Positions 27,401 through 36,400 of a DNA stretch of 64,000 nt are shown piece after piece. The DNA is from Polyodon spathula. Its lineage: Eukaryota; Chordata; Actinopteri; Acipenseriformes; Polyodontidae. A model generated the notes under the pieces. The model was not told the origin of the DNA. It saw nothing but the letters and a program-made list of their open reading frames with translations, and did not search any database. Every line of letters starts with the position of its first letter. Within the stretch, counting starts at the first letter, position 1. Location of the stretch: assembly GCF_017654505.1 (NCBI RefSeq), contig NC_054555.1, positions 2,262,335 through 2,326,334 on the forward strand, read 5' to 3'. Position numbers and translations under genes: made by a program.

Positions 27401-30400
27401 TAAATACTGTTCTTCACCTGGAAATGCAATGCACCAAGTAACCTTTGCTCTTCCCATTCTCCAGCAATCCGGCTTACCAAATGAGTGTCGTTTCTAAGCA
27501 GCCAGTCCCATCCTCTGTGCTGCTAATCCCGTTATCCGAGACCCTAAAAGTAGCCCCCATGTGACTTTGACACCAGAACGTTAACCGCTTGGTCCCTCCA
27601 GGGCAGCATGCAGGGTGGTCTTGGCCTGCTCAGCTGGTTTTTATTTGAGTCCCTCTGTCCTACTTGAAAGGAATCCCTAGGTGTCACACGTCCAACCACA
27701 AATCATTCTTTAGTAACGCTTCACTGTTTAAATATCAAAAGCCTGACCACGTTGCTTTTATTGTGGGGCAGTCATGTGATCACGTGTCTCTGCTATATAA
27801 CCAGTAATTTGACACAAGTACTAAATAGCACTTTGCTCAAGGTAAGATTTACTACATGAATGCATTAGCTTTTAGTCAAATGGAGAAGCGTCTTATCTAC
27901 TGGTCTTTTGGTAAAACGCCGTCAGAGAAAAAGCAATCACACAGCTGTTAATACATTAAAAGCATATTTAATTCTAGGCAGACATGCATTTTTTCATCTT
28001 AATGAAAAGTGCCTGATTTGGGACTTTGATTGGTGTACAAGTGCAAGAAGATTAAAGACAGGGGGTGTTATTTTGTATATTTTCGAGCGCTCAGCTTTGT
28101 TAAGCTGTAACTTTGGAATTTTGTGTTTTGTATTTATAACATCAAACCAACCCAGACACCTAAAAATAAAGTGATCGCTAGTTTTTTTGTTGTTTGTTGT
28201 TTTGTTTTGTTAACTCTGTTGTTCCTGTTCTGTGTGCAGGAAGTGATGCAAGCGGAGAGGCAGTTGGGCGGACGCCTCATTGACGAACCTCAGGTCCTTC
28301 TCTTTAAAGACAGCTACCACAACCTGCGACTCTCCATTCACGACATGCCCCTCGCACACTGGAGAAGCAAGCTCCTCGCGGGATACCAGGTATGAGGTCA
28401 CCACTCCCGCTGGTGGGAGTGAAAACAGAGGCAACACTGCCTTTAGACTTGGGCAGAAAAGTGGGAGACCTGAATCAGACAAGCAGATTATTTCAACAGG
28501 ACAATTTCCATTGACCAGCGTTAGACAGCTTGACAACTCTCCTCAGACTGCACAGGCCACAGAGTCAGCTCACTCAACCCAAAACACAGCTCTAAAGGCT
28601 AGGAAATACACCTTTCAGTTCTGCAAGCAAGCTGTGTAATACTCCCATTCTATCTGCTATTAAAATACTGTAAATCCGTGCTCTTTCAATGGTGCATTTA
28701 GTACAGTGTACATAATAAAAGCACAGTATAAAGTGATTGCTCATACGAGCCACTGCCATGTAAAGACCTGTTTGTTACAAGAACAATCCACATGTTCCTC
28801 TGAAGGACAGCGTTTACACTGCCATCCTCGGACCTGAGTCGACTCGGGTCCAACTGATCGCGGTTGTGCCTTGAGCCGGGCTCAGGTCCGAATGCACACG
28901 CATACCATCTAAATTACAGTAGTGTTCAGTGACATTAGAACGACCACTGAAGAGATGATGAGATTTCCCTTCCCCAAACCACAAAGGAAGAGGCAGAGTG
29001 GTATTACAAACAAACAATACAGTGTCGTCTTCATATTGCGGGGACTAATCTTAAAAAATAAATATACTTATCTTGCAATCTATGAGAAAAACAGTTATTC
29101 GTTCAGATAGTGTTTGACACAACATAGCAGTTCCTGACCCATTTGTTATGTGAAGGATTTCACCTTGAGCAACGTAAGTAAATTTGCTGTTTATTACTGT
29201 AATAATAAAGACCCTTTTGTTTTCAAAAGAACCCTATTTTGTTTCTTCACCAATATTATCTCACCTTGTATATATATACATAATTGGATGATGTGTAAGT
29301 CCTTTATTTTTAGTTAAAATAGGCTAAGCAGCCTAAGCAGGAAAGACATTTACTACAATTGCAGTTAACAAATTGTATTTTTTAAATTAGCGTTGTTACA
29401 AATACTATTTAAATCTTTATTTAAAACTTAGAACATAACATGTAAAACGCAATTGTGTAACAGATCAACTATAATCCAAAAATTCTGAGAGGGGGTTGCA
29501 CAGATCTTTCACTAAACCTGCCACTATTTCTCGGTATATGTATTTATTTTGTGTTTCCACTTAGTGCGTTCCGGATTTGAGTTTCGTCCCAGTTCACGCC
29601 GAGGCTGTCAGAAACAAACAAAAAAAAACCTATTATTTGTTTTTAAGCTAATCATTGGACAATCAAAATATTTATTTAGATAACAATAAAAACAAACAAC
29701 AAAAAGACTGTGAAAACGTGTTTTAAACTAAACCAATAACTAAGTGGTTTACAATAAAATAACTGGGGGAAGGAAAAAAACACAATCCAGGATAGTTTTT
29801 GTAGAAAATTATTTTTGATAGCATTTTCCTTAATGTTTTTCCTTTCAAATTTAATGAGGAGAGTAAGGAATAATGAATGGCAAATAAAGTAGAGAAGTTC
29901 TTTGTTTGTTTTCCTTCTTAATTACCTTTTTTACAGGGGCTCTTAATTCTCATTTATATAAGCAAAGTAATTGACTTTTCATTTAAATGACTTGCCTATA
30001 ATGGAAGACAAAGTGAATTTGAGTTGAGGGGAATAATGCAATAAAAGGTGAACTATCTAAGACTGGTTTGGGGATTGTAGTGGTCTCCTAATTTGATTTC
30101 AGCGCATTTTTTTTTTTTAATGCTAAACTAAGATCTGGGCCAAATTACTGTGCAAGTGCTGTACTCTAACTTTAGGGGAGCTATGCAAGCATGGAGCCAG
30201 TGACAATTAGTTGCATTATATAAGCATTGCCATTCCAACAGCTATCTCTAGTAACAGTGTCTAAAAGCAATGTTCTGCTGAATAGTATGAACCCTGATTA
30301 GTATGCCTGTCTTGTGATTGGTTGTCTCGTTTCAGGAGATCCCGTTTTATCACATCTGGAGCGGCTCTCAGCGGAGTCTGCACTGCACCTTCACGCTGGA

Positions 30401-33214
30401 GCGCAAGAGCCTGAGCATCTGCGAGCTGGCCTGCAGGCTCTGCGTGTGGCAGGTGGAGGGGGAGGGGCAGAGCTTCAGCATCCACTTCAACATCGCCAAG
30501 GTGGGTGAGAGCGCCCCCAAGCGGCCGGGAAGAGTAACTCCCGCCTGCCATGCCTTCCTGTGCTCTTGTGAGAAACGACGCTACGAGATTTAATTAAGTC
30601 AGGGGGGGGGGGGGGGGGGGGGGGTCGTTCTGTGCACACTGAAATATCCATGGGAATCTCTGCCCTATTTAGAACATCAATTCAGGAATATGCAGCAAAG
30701 AATCATTTAATGAAAGTAATATATTTACTGATAAAGTGCAGCCCTTGCAGTGTCAACAAAGGCTGAGCCCTGAACGCGGTGTGTCCCGAGGGGGACTTGC
30801 CTCCACGGAGACTCCGTGACGATCAATCTCGACGTTCACAGCTACGAATTTGCTTTTTTTTTTTTTTATCCCCAGGAACAAAATCAGAAAAGTAAGCTAC
30901 TGGCGAGAAAATGGCACCTAGAACTGCCATTTTACAGAAGAGGAACAGTGGGTAAAAAAAAAACAATAAACAGTCCTTCACTCCCACTAATAAAGAAGTG
31001 TTGGGAGGAGAAACATGCTTCCTTTATTGACCGCTTTACAGCCGGGCAAATCCGAGCCAGTTCCATGATCCAGTCAATTGTTAAAACGGATACATTCTAT
31101 CAAACTGTCATTATATTGAAGGACCAATCCAGCTAAAGCTGTGGATCCAACCCCCTGTTTGCCTGAGTGGAGCACAGGCTGTTTAAGAGCAGAGATTGTG
31201 TTTGTGAGTGTAGCCTTGTGATGTACCTGAGAGAGACAACCCCCTTGTGTTGGATGTGTTGGGTCCCAGCACAGATGTGTGCAAAATGGGCATGGATCCT
31301 CTGTGCTATATATATAAAATGTATAGATTTATGTACATTTATTTTACTAGAAAATCCTGGCAAGGATTGACTTTCAGGAAGCACACACTAGTGGTGCAGC
31401 AGAATAGTGATGCAGAAGTAACCAATAAGGCCTCCTGAAGCTCGCAGTGTGTGCCAAGCTCCCGTCTACATGATGCTTAACCTGGGGAAGCTGCACCCTT
31501 CAGGAGCCGTGAGCTCTGCTGCACTCCTATACTGCCAGCGGCTGTTTGCGTTTTGATGTGACACGTTTATCAAGGCCAGCACCCATCGATTTACATCAAC
31601 TCTTTACAAAAAAAAAAAACCTTTCCAGGATGCAAGCCGCCTCAGATTGGTTGCCGACCTGCCTACCTGCTCCAATCAATAATATTATGCCTGGCAGGGC
31701 TTCAGTCTCATCGCATTCACTTCCCCGGGTTCATTAGGACGAGCTCTTCAACCTTACCGAGTTTCAAATCAATGCCTTTTTAATTCATTCATTCATTTAC
31801 TATTTTACAACTGCGGCTGGAAACTTAATTTCCTTCAGGCTGAAGAATTAAAAAAAATTATAAAAAGTTTTCCGATCAAATGTCTCGGCCTGCAATATTC
31901 CGTTTCTCCTTTCTCTTGCCAAGGATTGATTTGCCTATTTGAAAAGCTAGGGTCTGAAGGGCACAGTACAGTACACAGGCAGCTTATGGAGGTACTGCTT
32001 CAAAACTTGACACATGTAGCTCTATAACTCTTTGCAAGTAGTGACAAATTTAAGTAGGACTGCACACTGAGTCCTGAATGCCCCCATCGTGCTGGTTTAC
32101 TGAGAACCGGACTATCCTGTCTCTCCTCTCCCTCCTCCTCCTTCCTCCTCTTTCCTCTCTCCTCTCCTGTATCTCAACCCTCTTCTCTCTCCTCTCCCTC
32201 TGCAGGACAGCAGACCCCTGGACTCAGAGTTCTTATGCTCAGACAGCAGTGCCCCAGCGCTTGCTGGCCCCAGCGCCTTCCAGATCCCTTACCTGATCCG
32301 ACAGAAGATCTGCAGCAGCCTGGACGCCCCCTGCCCACGCGGAGTTGACTGGAGGCTGCTGGCACAGCGACTGCAGCTTGACAGGTAGAGCCGCACCCAC
32401 TCCCTTCTTGCCTGTCCTATTCACTTATTCACCTGTACAGACTGGAGAAGAGTAGTCAGGGTTTGATGTGTTCTATACAGTGGCACGTTGATCTCGTCTG
32501 CCAGTGCGTTTCCGTCTCTCTAGTGTCCCCTTGTTATGATTTAAAGAGGGCGTGTAGTTTTACTTCAGGTATATTTTAGGAACAGGAAAAGCCGTTAGAC
32601 CCAACAAACCATCCCAGCTGTGGTTAATGCAGGTCTGGGACCATTCATCTTCCATATGTCAAAGCAAACTTTGCAGAGCTGCCCTGGATTTTGATCTACT
32701 GACCGAACACTGACGAGAAATACAGAAAATTAAGAACGCTGTCCTGTTGGGCTGGTGGAGGCTATAGGATGGAGGTTAACATCACTCGTGTTCCAGCGAC
32801 AGTGGTCCTAACATAGGGTTACCATAAGACTCCATGTATACCTAGGTCAGTTCAGGCTTTTCAGCTCACACCCCAGTGCATTCTGGTAAGTGTAGTCCTA
32901 CTGTGAAAGGTACCCGTGACAGGCAAAACGTACTAGGATGCATTGCGATGTGAGTTGAAAAGCCTGAACTGTCCTAGTGTACATGGAGTCACATGGTAAC
33001 CCTGTCCTAACATCTCTCTCTTTTGTGGTTCCTCTTCCTTCCTGGCAGGCACCTAAACTTCTTTGCATCGAAAGCCAGCCCCACGTCTGCGATCCTGGAC
33101 CTGTGGGAGTCCCAGCATTTCCACAGAGGCAACCTGAACCAGCTGGCAGGCGTGATGGCAGAGATCGGCAAGCAGGAGGCCATGATCTTCCTGGTGATGG
33201 ACGGGGAGTGCTAA
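2210..33214 (+). CDS. unc5a: unc5a, netrin receptor UNC5A (14 exons, 5' end outside window)
   Basis: Type I membrane receptor for netrin-1. The family mediates axon repulsion and acts as a dependence receptor through its death domain. Coding exons: 2210-2353, 3808-3911, 4497-4677, 8595-8762, 12707-12871, 17047-17235, 17689-17988, 19078-19165, 20168-20336, 22938-23171, 28240-28389, 30336-30500, 32206-32384, 33049-33214. Each has AG before and GT after, and phases join without a break to give 800 residues plus stop. Domain order by window residue: end of Ig1 (1-48), Ig2 (49-143), TSP1 (143-199), TSP1 (199-254), membrane helix (about 263-285), ZU5 (about 417-540), UPA (about 540-690), death domain (about 700-800). 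UNC5A is preferred over UNC5B, C and D because of the juxtamembrane text HLLTIQPDL, the TSP1 text VDGGWS and the C terminus ending EC, as I recall the mammalian protein. Signal peptide and most of Ig1 are missing on the left. With them the total would be near 900 residues, like the two-TSP1 form of rat UNC5A. Confidence 0.96.
3808..3911 (+). CDS. unc5a: unc5a exon: first part of Ig2
   Basis: 104 bp, phase 1 in and 0 out. It encodes [11 protein letters not shown] and the first Ig2 cysteine in [13 protein letters not shown]. Acceptor GCGCAG, donor GTGAGA. The split Tyr codon (T|AC) joins exactly to the exon ending at 2353. Confidence 0.95.
4196..4356 (+). repeat. interspersed repeat, copy 1 of 3
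   Basis: The segment starts CAGGGGTGTCCAATCACAG, passes through AATTGGTTCA and ends near ACCAGAAGTGG. Reverse-complement relatives occur at 26223-26396 and 56653-56808. Together they look like one short interspersed repeat family; its class is not clear to me. Confidence 0.7.
4497..4677 (+). CDS. unc5a: unc5a exon: second part of Ig2
   Basis: 181 bp, phase 0 in and 1 out. It begins [12 protein letters not shown] and contains [17 protein letters not shown], which carries the second Ig2 cysteine and an N-Y-T glycosylation site. It ends at VIVY plus one base. Donor GTAAGT at 4678. Confidence 0.96.
4893..5143. repeat. 65-bp minisatellite, about 3.9 copies
   Basis: The unit begins ACGGGGAACCCCAGAACTG and restarts at 4893, 4958, 5023 and 5088, exactly 65 bases apart. 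The full copies look identical by eye; the last stops after CAGCCACCTG. 65 is not a multiple of 3, so the open frames across it (4803-5000 plus, 4984-5205 minus) come from the repeat and not from a gene. Confidence 0.95.
5710..5758. repeat. (TA)n microsatellite
   Basis: Interrupted TA array in the unc5a intron. Confidence 0.9.
5800..5874. promoter_or_regulatory. possible heat-shock-element-like motif pair
   Basis: Positions 5857-5874 read TTC-TA-GAA-AT-TTC-TC-GAA, four alternating units with 2-base spacing as in an HSF1 site. A related copy with one mismatch in the last unit lies at 5800-5817. Both are in AT-rich intron sequence next to (TA)n and the Tc1 relic, so chance or transposon origin is quite possible. 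Confidence 0.3.
5920..6700 (-). mobile_element. degenerate Tc1/mariner-type transposon
   Basis: On the minus strand an open frame (6532-6230) resembles the paired HTH end of Tc1 transposases: [20 protein letters not shown], then [13 protein letters not shown]. Further along the minus strand are broken relatives of the catalytic core: a [19 protein letters not shown] stretch near 6150-6100 and a [13 protein letters not shown] stretch near 5955-5925. The TE-end-like phrase GGGTATGAATACTTTTGAATG lies at about 6660-6680. The frame is interrupted, so it cannot make an intact transposase. Outer ends and target duplication were not resolved. Confidence 0.8.
6791..6847. repeat. (TA)n microsatellite
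   Basis: Pure TA array of about 57 bases. It follows a tandem copy of a 30-base phrase (ATGTAGACATCTATTTCTTG) at 6713-6773. Confidence 0.95.
8595..8762 (+). CDS. unc5a: unc5a exon: first TSP1 repeat
   Basis: 168 bp, phase 1 at both ends. It encodes [20 protein letters not shown] through [15 protein letters not shown] to CTSTCPG, a complete thrombospondin type 1 repeat with WxxWxxW and six cysteines. Acceptor CAG at 8592-8594, donor GTAACA. Its 56 residues equal the length difference between the 898- and 842-residue mammalian UNC5A forms as I know them, so the exon could be skipped in frame. Confidence 0.95.
8811..9402. mobile_element. terminal-inverted-repeat element (about 590 bp, MITE-like)
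   Basis: The left end reads CCGTATTCCTTCCAATTTAAG and the right end is its near reverse complement (CTTAAATTTGAAGGAATACGG, ending near 9401). The inner motif CTCGAATTTAAGAC recurs at 8840 and 9326. The interior has no recognisable transposase, so it is probably a non-autonomous DNA transposon. A clear target duplication was not seen. Confidence 0.75.
10376..10416. repeat. poly(A) run of 41 bases
   Basis: Uninterrupted A run in the intron. It might be a retroelement tail, but no SINE or LINE body was recognised upstream. Confidence 0.9.
11284..11345. repeat. (CT)n microsatellite, about 31 units
   Basis: Pure CT dinucleotide array in the unc5a intron. Confidence 0.97.
12707..12871 (+). CDS. 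unc5a: unc5a exon: second TSP1 repeat
   Basis: 165 bp, phase 1 at both ends. It encodes [18 protein letters not shown], then WRSRECTQP and ending NCTSELCPQ, with the WxxWxxW motif and an N-C-T site. Acceptor CCCAG, donor GTGAGT. The split Ser codon (A|GT) joins to the membrane exon at 17047. Confidence 0.96.
12872..17046 (+). other. unc5a intron before the membrane exon
   Basis: 4.2 kb. It contains a (CA)n tract (14831-14850), a stretch rich in repeated TACCATG/CTTTACC phrases (14440-14580), the 34-bp minisatellite (16062-16530) and a short TG run next to the acceptor. Open frames at 14928-15904 are proline- or arginine-rich and unrecognised. Confidence 0.75.
16062..16530. repeat. 34-bp minisatellite, about 14 copies
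   Basis: The unit is close to AGAAAGATAGGTACAAAAGC followed by a CA-rich part. Copies start 34 bases apart (GATAGG at 16098, 16132, 16166 and so on); the first is 28 bases from the second. Copies differ mainly at AGCACAG versus AGCAGAG. The array has no stop in any minus frame, which creates open frames of 83 to 170 codons at this place. Confidence 0.95.
17047..17235 (+). CDS. unc5a: unc5a exon: transmembrane helix
   Basis: 189 bp, phase 1 at both ends. It encodes [13 protein letters not shown], a hydrophobic helix ([19 protein letters not shown]), the stop-transfer RRKK, and [17 protein letters not shown]. Acceptor CCCCAG, donor GTGCGT. Skipping it would keep the frame and remove the membrane anchor. 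A TG run lies just before the acceptor and a longer (TG)n array at 17373-17395 downstream. Confidence 0.96.
17373..17395. repeat. (TG)n microsatellite
   Basis: TG array about 140 bases after the membrane-exon donor, within a longer TG-rich stretch (17330-17430). Confidence 0.9.
17689..17988 (+). CDS. unc5a: unc5a exon: cytoplasmic juxtamembrane region
   Basis: 300 bp, phase 1 at both ends. It encodes [35 protein letters not shown] and [17 protein letters not shown], the linker leading into ZU5. Acceptor AATAG, donor GTGAGA. Identification is strong from the conserved HLLTIQPDL and FNFLGGRL text. Confidence 0.96.
17989..19077 (+). other. unc5a intron before ZU5
   Basis: 1.1 kb without a recognised exon or mobile element; AT-rich in the first half. 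Confidence 0.7.
19078..19165 (+). CDS. unc5a: unc5a exon: start of ZU5
   Basis: 88 bp, phase 1 in and 2 out. It encodes [20 protein letters not shown] then TIQKKEDI, the first strands of ZU5. Acceptor TTTGCAG, donor GTATGT. Confidence 0.95.
20168..20336 (+). CDS. unc5a: unc5a exon: middle of ZU5
   Basis: 169 bp, phase 2 in and 0 out. It encodes [20 protein letters not shown], then [15 protein letters not shown] and [12 protein letters not shown]. Acceptor TTGAG is a weaker match than the others, but the split Arg codon and the homology fix it. Donor GTAAGC. Confidence 0.95.
21051..21092. repeat. (CA)n microsatellite
   Basis: About 21 CA units. Confidence 0.97.
21272..21339. repeat. (TA)n microsatellite
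   Basis: TA array with one early break. Confidence 0.95.
22938..23171 (+). CDS. unc5a: unc5a exon: end of ZU5, start of UPA
   Basis: 234 bp, 78 whole codons. It encodes [45 protein letters not shown] and [16 protein letters not shown]. Acceptor GTTGCAG, donor GTGATC. FTLVGES marks the ZU5 to UPA transition. Confidence 0.96.
24410..24485. repeat. (TA)n microsatellite, about 38 units
   Basis: Pure TA array preceded by an A run. Confidence 0.97.
26223..26396 (-). repeat. interspersed repeat, copy 2 of 3
   Basis: Reverse complement relative of 4196-4356, ending at AGGACCGTGATTGGACACCC and CTG. Shares AATTGAACCAAT and CCTGTTAAACCTG blocks with the copy at 56653-56808. Confidence 0.7.
28240..28389 (+). 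CDS. unc5a: unc5a exon: UPA, part 2
   Basis: 150 bp, 50 codons. It encodes [36 protein letters not shown] and [10 protein letters not shown]. Acceptor GTGCAG, donor [20 protein letters not shown] is a strongly conserved UNC5 block. Confidence 0.96.
28390..30335 (+). other. unc5a intron within UPA
   Basis: 1.9 kb. Contains an imperfect inverted repeat at 28829-28890 and otherwise AT-rich sequence. No exon seen. Confidence 0.7.
28812..28905. repeat. short inverted-repeat element, possible MITE
   Basis: CGGACCTGAG at 28829-28838 is mirrored by CTCAGGTCCG at 28881-28890, with GACTCGGGTCC and CCGGGCTC inside. The GC-rich block stands out from its AT-rich surroundings. Outer ends (GCGTTTACAC and CACACGC) are partly complementary. 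Confidence 0.45.
30336..30500 (+). CDS. unc5a: unc5a exon: UPA, part 3
   Basis: 165 bp, 55 codons. It encodes [35 protein letters not shown] and [19 protein letters not shown]. Acceptor TTTCAG, donor GTGGGT. A G23 run lies about 100 bases downstream. Confidence 0.96.
30501..32205 (+). other. unc5a intron between UPA and death domain
   Basis: 1.7 kb; holds the G23 run and ends in a long pyrimidine tract (32119-32205). Nothing else recognised. Confidence 0.7.
30602..30624. repeat. poly(G) run of 23 bases
   Basis: Uninterrupted G run about 100 bases after the exon ending at 30500. Confidence 0.9.
32206..32384 (+). CDS. unc5a: unc5a exon: start of death domain
   Basis: 179 bp, phase 0 in and 2 out. 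It encodes [20 protein letters not shown] and [16 protein letters not shown], the first death-domain helices. Acceptor TGCAG after a very long CT-rich tract, donor GTAGAG. Confidence 0.96.
32815..33003. mobile_element. 189-bp MITE with 10-bp target duplication
   Basis: The ends AGGGTTACCAT and ATGGTAACCCT are perfect inverted repeats. The inner arms, with TTCAGGCTTTTC and GAAAAGCCTGAA, extend the palindrome to about 60 bases per side. The 10 bases GTCCTAACAT occur directly on both sides (32805-32814 and 33004-33013), a target-site duplication. No protein is encoded. TSD length would suit a MULE-like or hAT-like element, but the family is not settled. It sits 45 bases before the last unc5a exon. 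Confidence 0.92.
33049..33214 (+). CDS. unc5a: unc5a last coding exon: end of death domain
   Basis: 166 bp with stop. It encodes [36 protein letters not shown] and the C terminus FLVMDGEC, then TAA at 33212-33214. Acceptor TGGCAG. The split Arg codon joins to 32384. Confidence 0.96.
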
Positions 33215-33263
33215 TGCCTGTGGAGTGCGGGAAGGGCAGCGAGTGAGTGAGTGAGTGAGTGAG

Positions 33264-33440
33264 TGCGTGTGTGAGTGCTAGTGAGGGAGAGGGGAGTGCG
33301 TATGTGAGTGCAGTGAGGGAGAGGGGAGTGCGTGTGTGAGTGCTAGTGAGGGAGAGGGGAGTGCGTGTATGAGTGCTAATGAGGGAGAGGGCAGCGAGTG
33401 AGTGAGTGCGTGAGTGCTAGTGAAGGAGAGGGCAGCGAGT
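33264..33440. repeat. 33-bp minisatellite in the unc5a 3'UTR
   Basis: Units like GTGCGTGTGTGAGTGCTAGT plus GAGGGAGAGGGGA start near 33264, 33297, 33328 and 33361, followed by a more diverged copy. It is preceded by a short (GAGT)n run at 33239-33264, only 25 bases after the stop codon. Confidence 0.85.
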
Positions 33441-36400
33441 GTGTGTGAACAGTGTAGGGTTTTGCCTGAACAATCCTAGAACAGGTTTCCTCCTGTGTCT
33501 GGGCAGGACAGACGGATGGCCGAAGTTGGTCAGTACTGGTATCACTTGCCATGTTGCGTGCAACAAAAACATTAGATTGAGTGAACTCCTTCACGTTGCC
33601 ACATTTACAAAATGAATATTTCAATCTGTGGCTGTGTGACTCTACTTGTGTACTGCTGATCAACTGCGGCATATATATTTTATAATGTGTCTAATTTTTG
33701 TTTGGAATTTATTTTATTTGGTACTTTCTTTGAGCTACTTTTTCAAAAAGCTTTAATATAAGCAGCTCAAAACGGCTTGTTCAGCCCCTAGACCTGAAGC
33801 TGCAAAATTGTCAATTTTAATCAATCGAGGTCTCTAGCAGCCGGGAGAGCAGAGTGGGGTGAGCCTACACTCATACGATCCTGAACTGCACCACCTTTGT
33901 CAAGTCAGTGGAACAGTGTTAGTGTGCATTCTTGGTGACGTTTTGTTATGTTGCCTCCATGGATCAATCCAGGAGAATTGTAAACTGGTGCTGCTTTTCA
34001 AGGTCTGTCGTGGGTGTTCAACTCCAGATGTCCCCAAGCGGTGTGCTTAATTTAATCAAGTGCACATTGTGTTTAGTTATGCATTCATGATTTCAACTAT
34101 ATTTAACATAGGATATCCTAGTAGATTGTTATTGCCCGTCACATTTTCCAGTGCGATCTATGCAGCTGCATGGCGGACATTGGGGAAAACAGAAACAGGA
34201 AATGGGTTGGCCAAACCATTCTCACAATGCGTTTTGTCTCCATTTAACTGGAAGGGGTTCAGTTATGAAGCTGAAACCGTATGTGTTTTGATCTGGCTGT
34301 GTGTCCCGGTCAGCAGGCACCGTCATCTTTATACATCCAGTAATGGGTCTGGAGCAAACCTTTTCTACTGTGTGTTCAGGAGGTGGTTTTAAAAGGGCAT
34401 CTCACTAGGTAGGTGTAACCAGATTGCTATCAAGTGGATAGAGCATGTATCCATTTGTGATTTGGCTGTGCTTAGCTGGATTGGGTCAGGTTTAGGGTTA
34501 AGGCAAGGATTAACCCTAACCCTGTTCCATAGCGCTATTCAAACAGACATTGACGTGTGGTAGAACATGTCTCAAACACACTGCTTTTAAGTTCTGTTTT
34601 ATTACAATGATATGTACTCTGTGTGTGTACCAGCTGGAATGTGGTTGAATTTCACTATAGAACTGGGTCACAAAGCAGTGCTATATTTTCTTGTTTGAAT
34701 CCACCCCTCTTGGAACATTTGTGTGGAGCCAAAAAGCATTTCTTTCCTTTCCAGTAAACAAAAGAAAATGGTTTTGTCTTAGTCTGTACCGATACAGACG
34801 ATCTTTAGGCATGTCCATCTTTGAACGGTTTTGCTTCAGTAAAGAGCTGCTTGGCAGCTAGAAGTGTTTATTTATTTATTTGTGTACAATGTTACACAGC
34901 ATAGCGCAGACGAGATGCTCGTCAAGGACAGCTGTGGTGATCTGAGGCACAGGCAGTTCCAGTGATTGCCAGGGTGAGGAGGAGAAAGTGGCTTTACCTT
35001 TAATAAACAGCAAAACAAATCCATTAGGAGTGGCATGCCTTAACTCTTAAATGCAAAGAAACCGCAGTTTTGCCACCAGAACGACGCTGGCATAAAACAA
35101 CCCGGAACTGAATTCAAGGAGGTTATTACAAAGAGGCCACGTCCCCACGCGAGGTCGCACAGTAAGGCAGAACAGTAATCATGCAGCTCGGGTGCCTTGA
35201 TGTCGCGTTACTGCAGGAGGACAAAGGCAGAGGTTGGTAGGACAAACTGACAGATGACTTTCTTCACTGCAGATTTTGAAGGCCCCCCTGGTCCAAAGAT
35301 ACATGTTTCAGCCATTAATTCAGTTTGGCTTTATATTACCTCCCGGGTGTCCGTACACAGGAAGGCTGTATTTACAATACAAAGGGTCTGGCCGAAACGA
35401 GCAGCTAGTGTTTAACGGACGCCTGTGATAACAGTCCCAAATGTACAATCAGCTGCTTCTGGGCAGGTAGTAAATGATAGTAAATTAAAACATAACATTT
35501 TATTTATTTATTTATTTATTTATTTCGAATCATCTCTAGTAACATTTTTACTGACGCTGCAGCTGTCAGAACTAAACAGTTCTATCCTGGATATAAAACC
35601 ACAGGGTGGGGGGGGTCTGTACCCACTTCATTTATTTCTATTCTGACATTGCTGTACCTTTCTGACTTCATTTGTAATAGTGCATTCAGACAGTTAGGAA
35701 AACAGATTGCCCCCATAAAACAAATGATTAGTTTTTTCACAGAAAGCGTTCGTGTTTGAGTTAAGCAATGAGACGGCAAGCCATCACTAATGAATGTTTA
35801 CAGACCAGGCACCTGATGACAGCATTACTCTCCCTGCGTACAAACACAGACCTGAAGAAACAGAGAGTGCAAAGTGTGTCATCCAGCCTGTGTGTTCTGC
35901 GATTCATTCCATTCTTCAGTCTGGATTGGTGCTTGCAAAGAAAGTAGCTTCAAATGCAATCTTACATATTTATTGTTTTTATTATAGTTGCAGTCATTCT
36001 GTGTGATTCTTATTGCAGATGTTAGTTGATGGTTTTTTAGTTTAGTTTTGTTTTATGATGTTGTGGTGCTTTCAGCTGTACAGGGGTTGCTCTTCCGTTT
36101 CTGTTGCTAGACCAGCATATATTAGTAAGTGCCTGCACTCTCCAACGCACAGCTGTGTATTTACACAATGAACATGTTCCATGTTCTGTCCAGGCCATGT
36201 AACCAATATCAGAGACTATTCTAATAGAATTATCATCATTACTGGCTGCTACCTCCAGGATCAGTTTCCCAAACATCTCAAAAAATACAGCAGCAGCAGC
36301 AGCATCATCATAATGATAATAATAAAATAATAATAATAGAGATTATAGATCAATTTACTATATTTTACTTAAAAATGACCAGTTAATTGTATTCAAATGA

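Larger units (their letters stand above)
23172..28239 (+). other. unc5a intron within UPA, the longest in the window
   Basis: 5.1 kb. Holds a (TA)n array (24410-24485) and repeat copy 2 (26223-26396). No coding exon recognised; the short open frames do not resemble UNC5 or known transposases. Confidence 0.75.
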
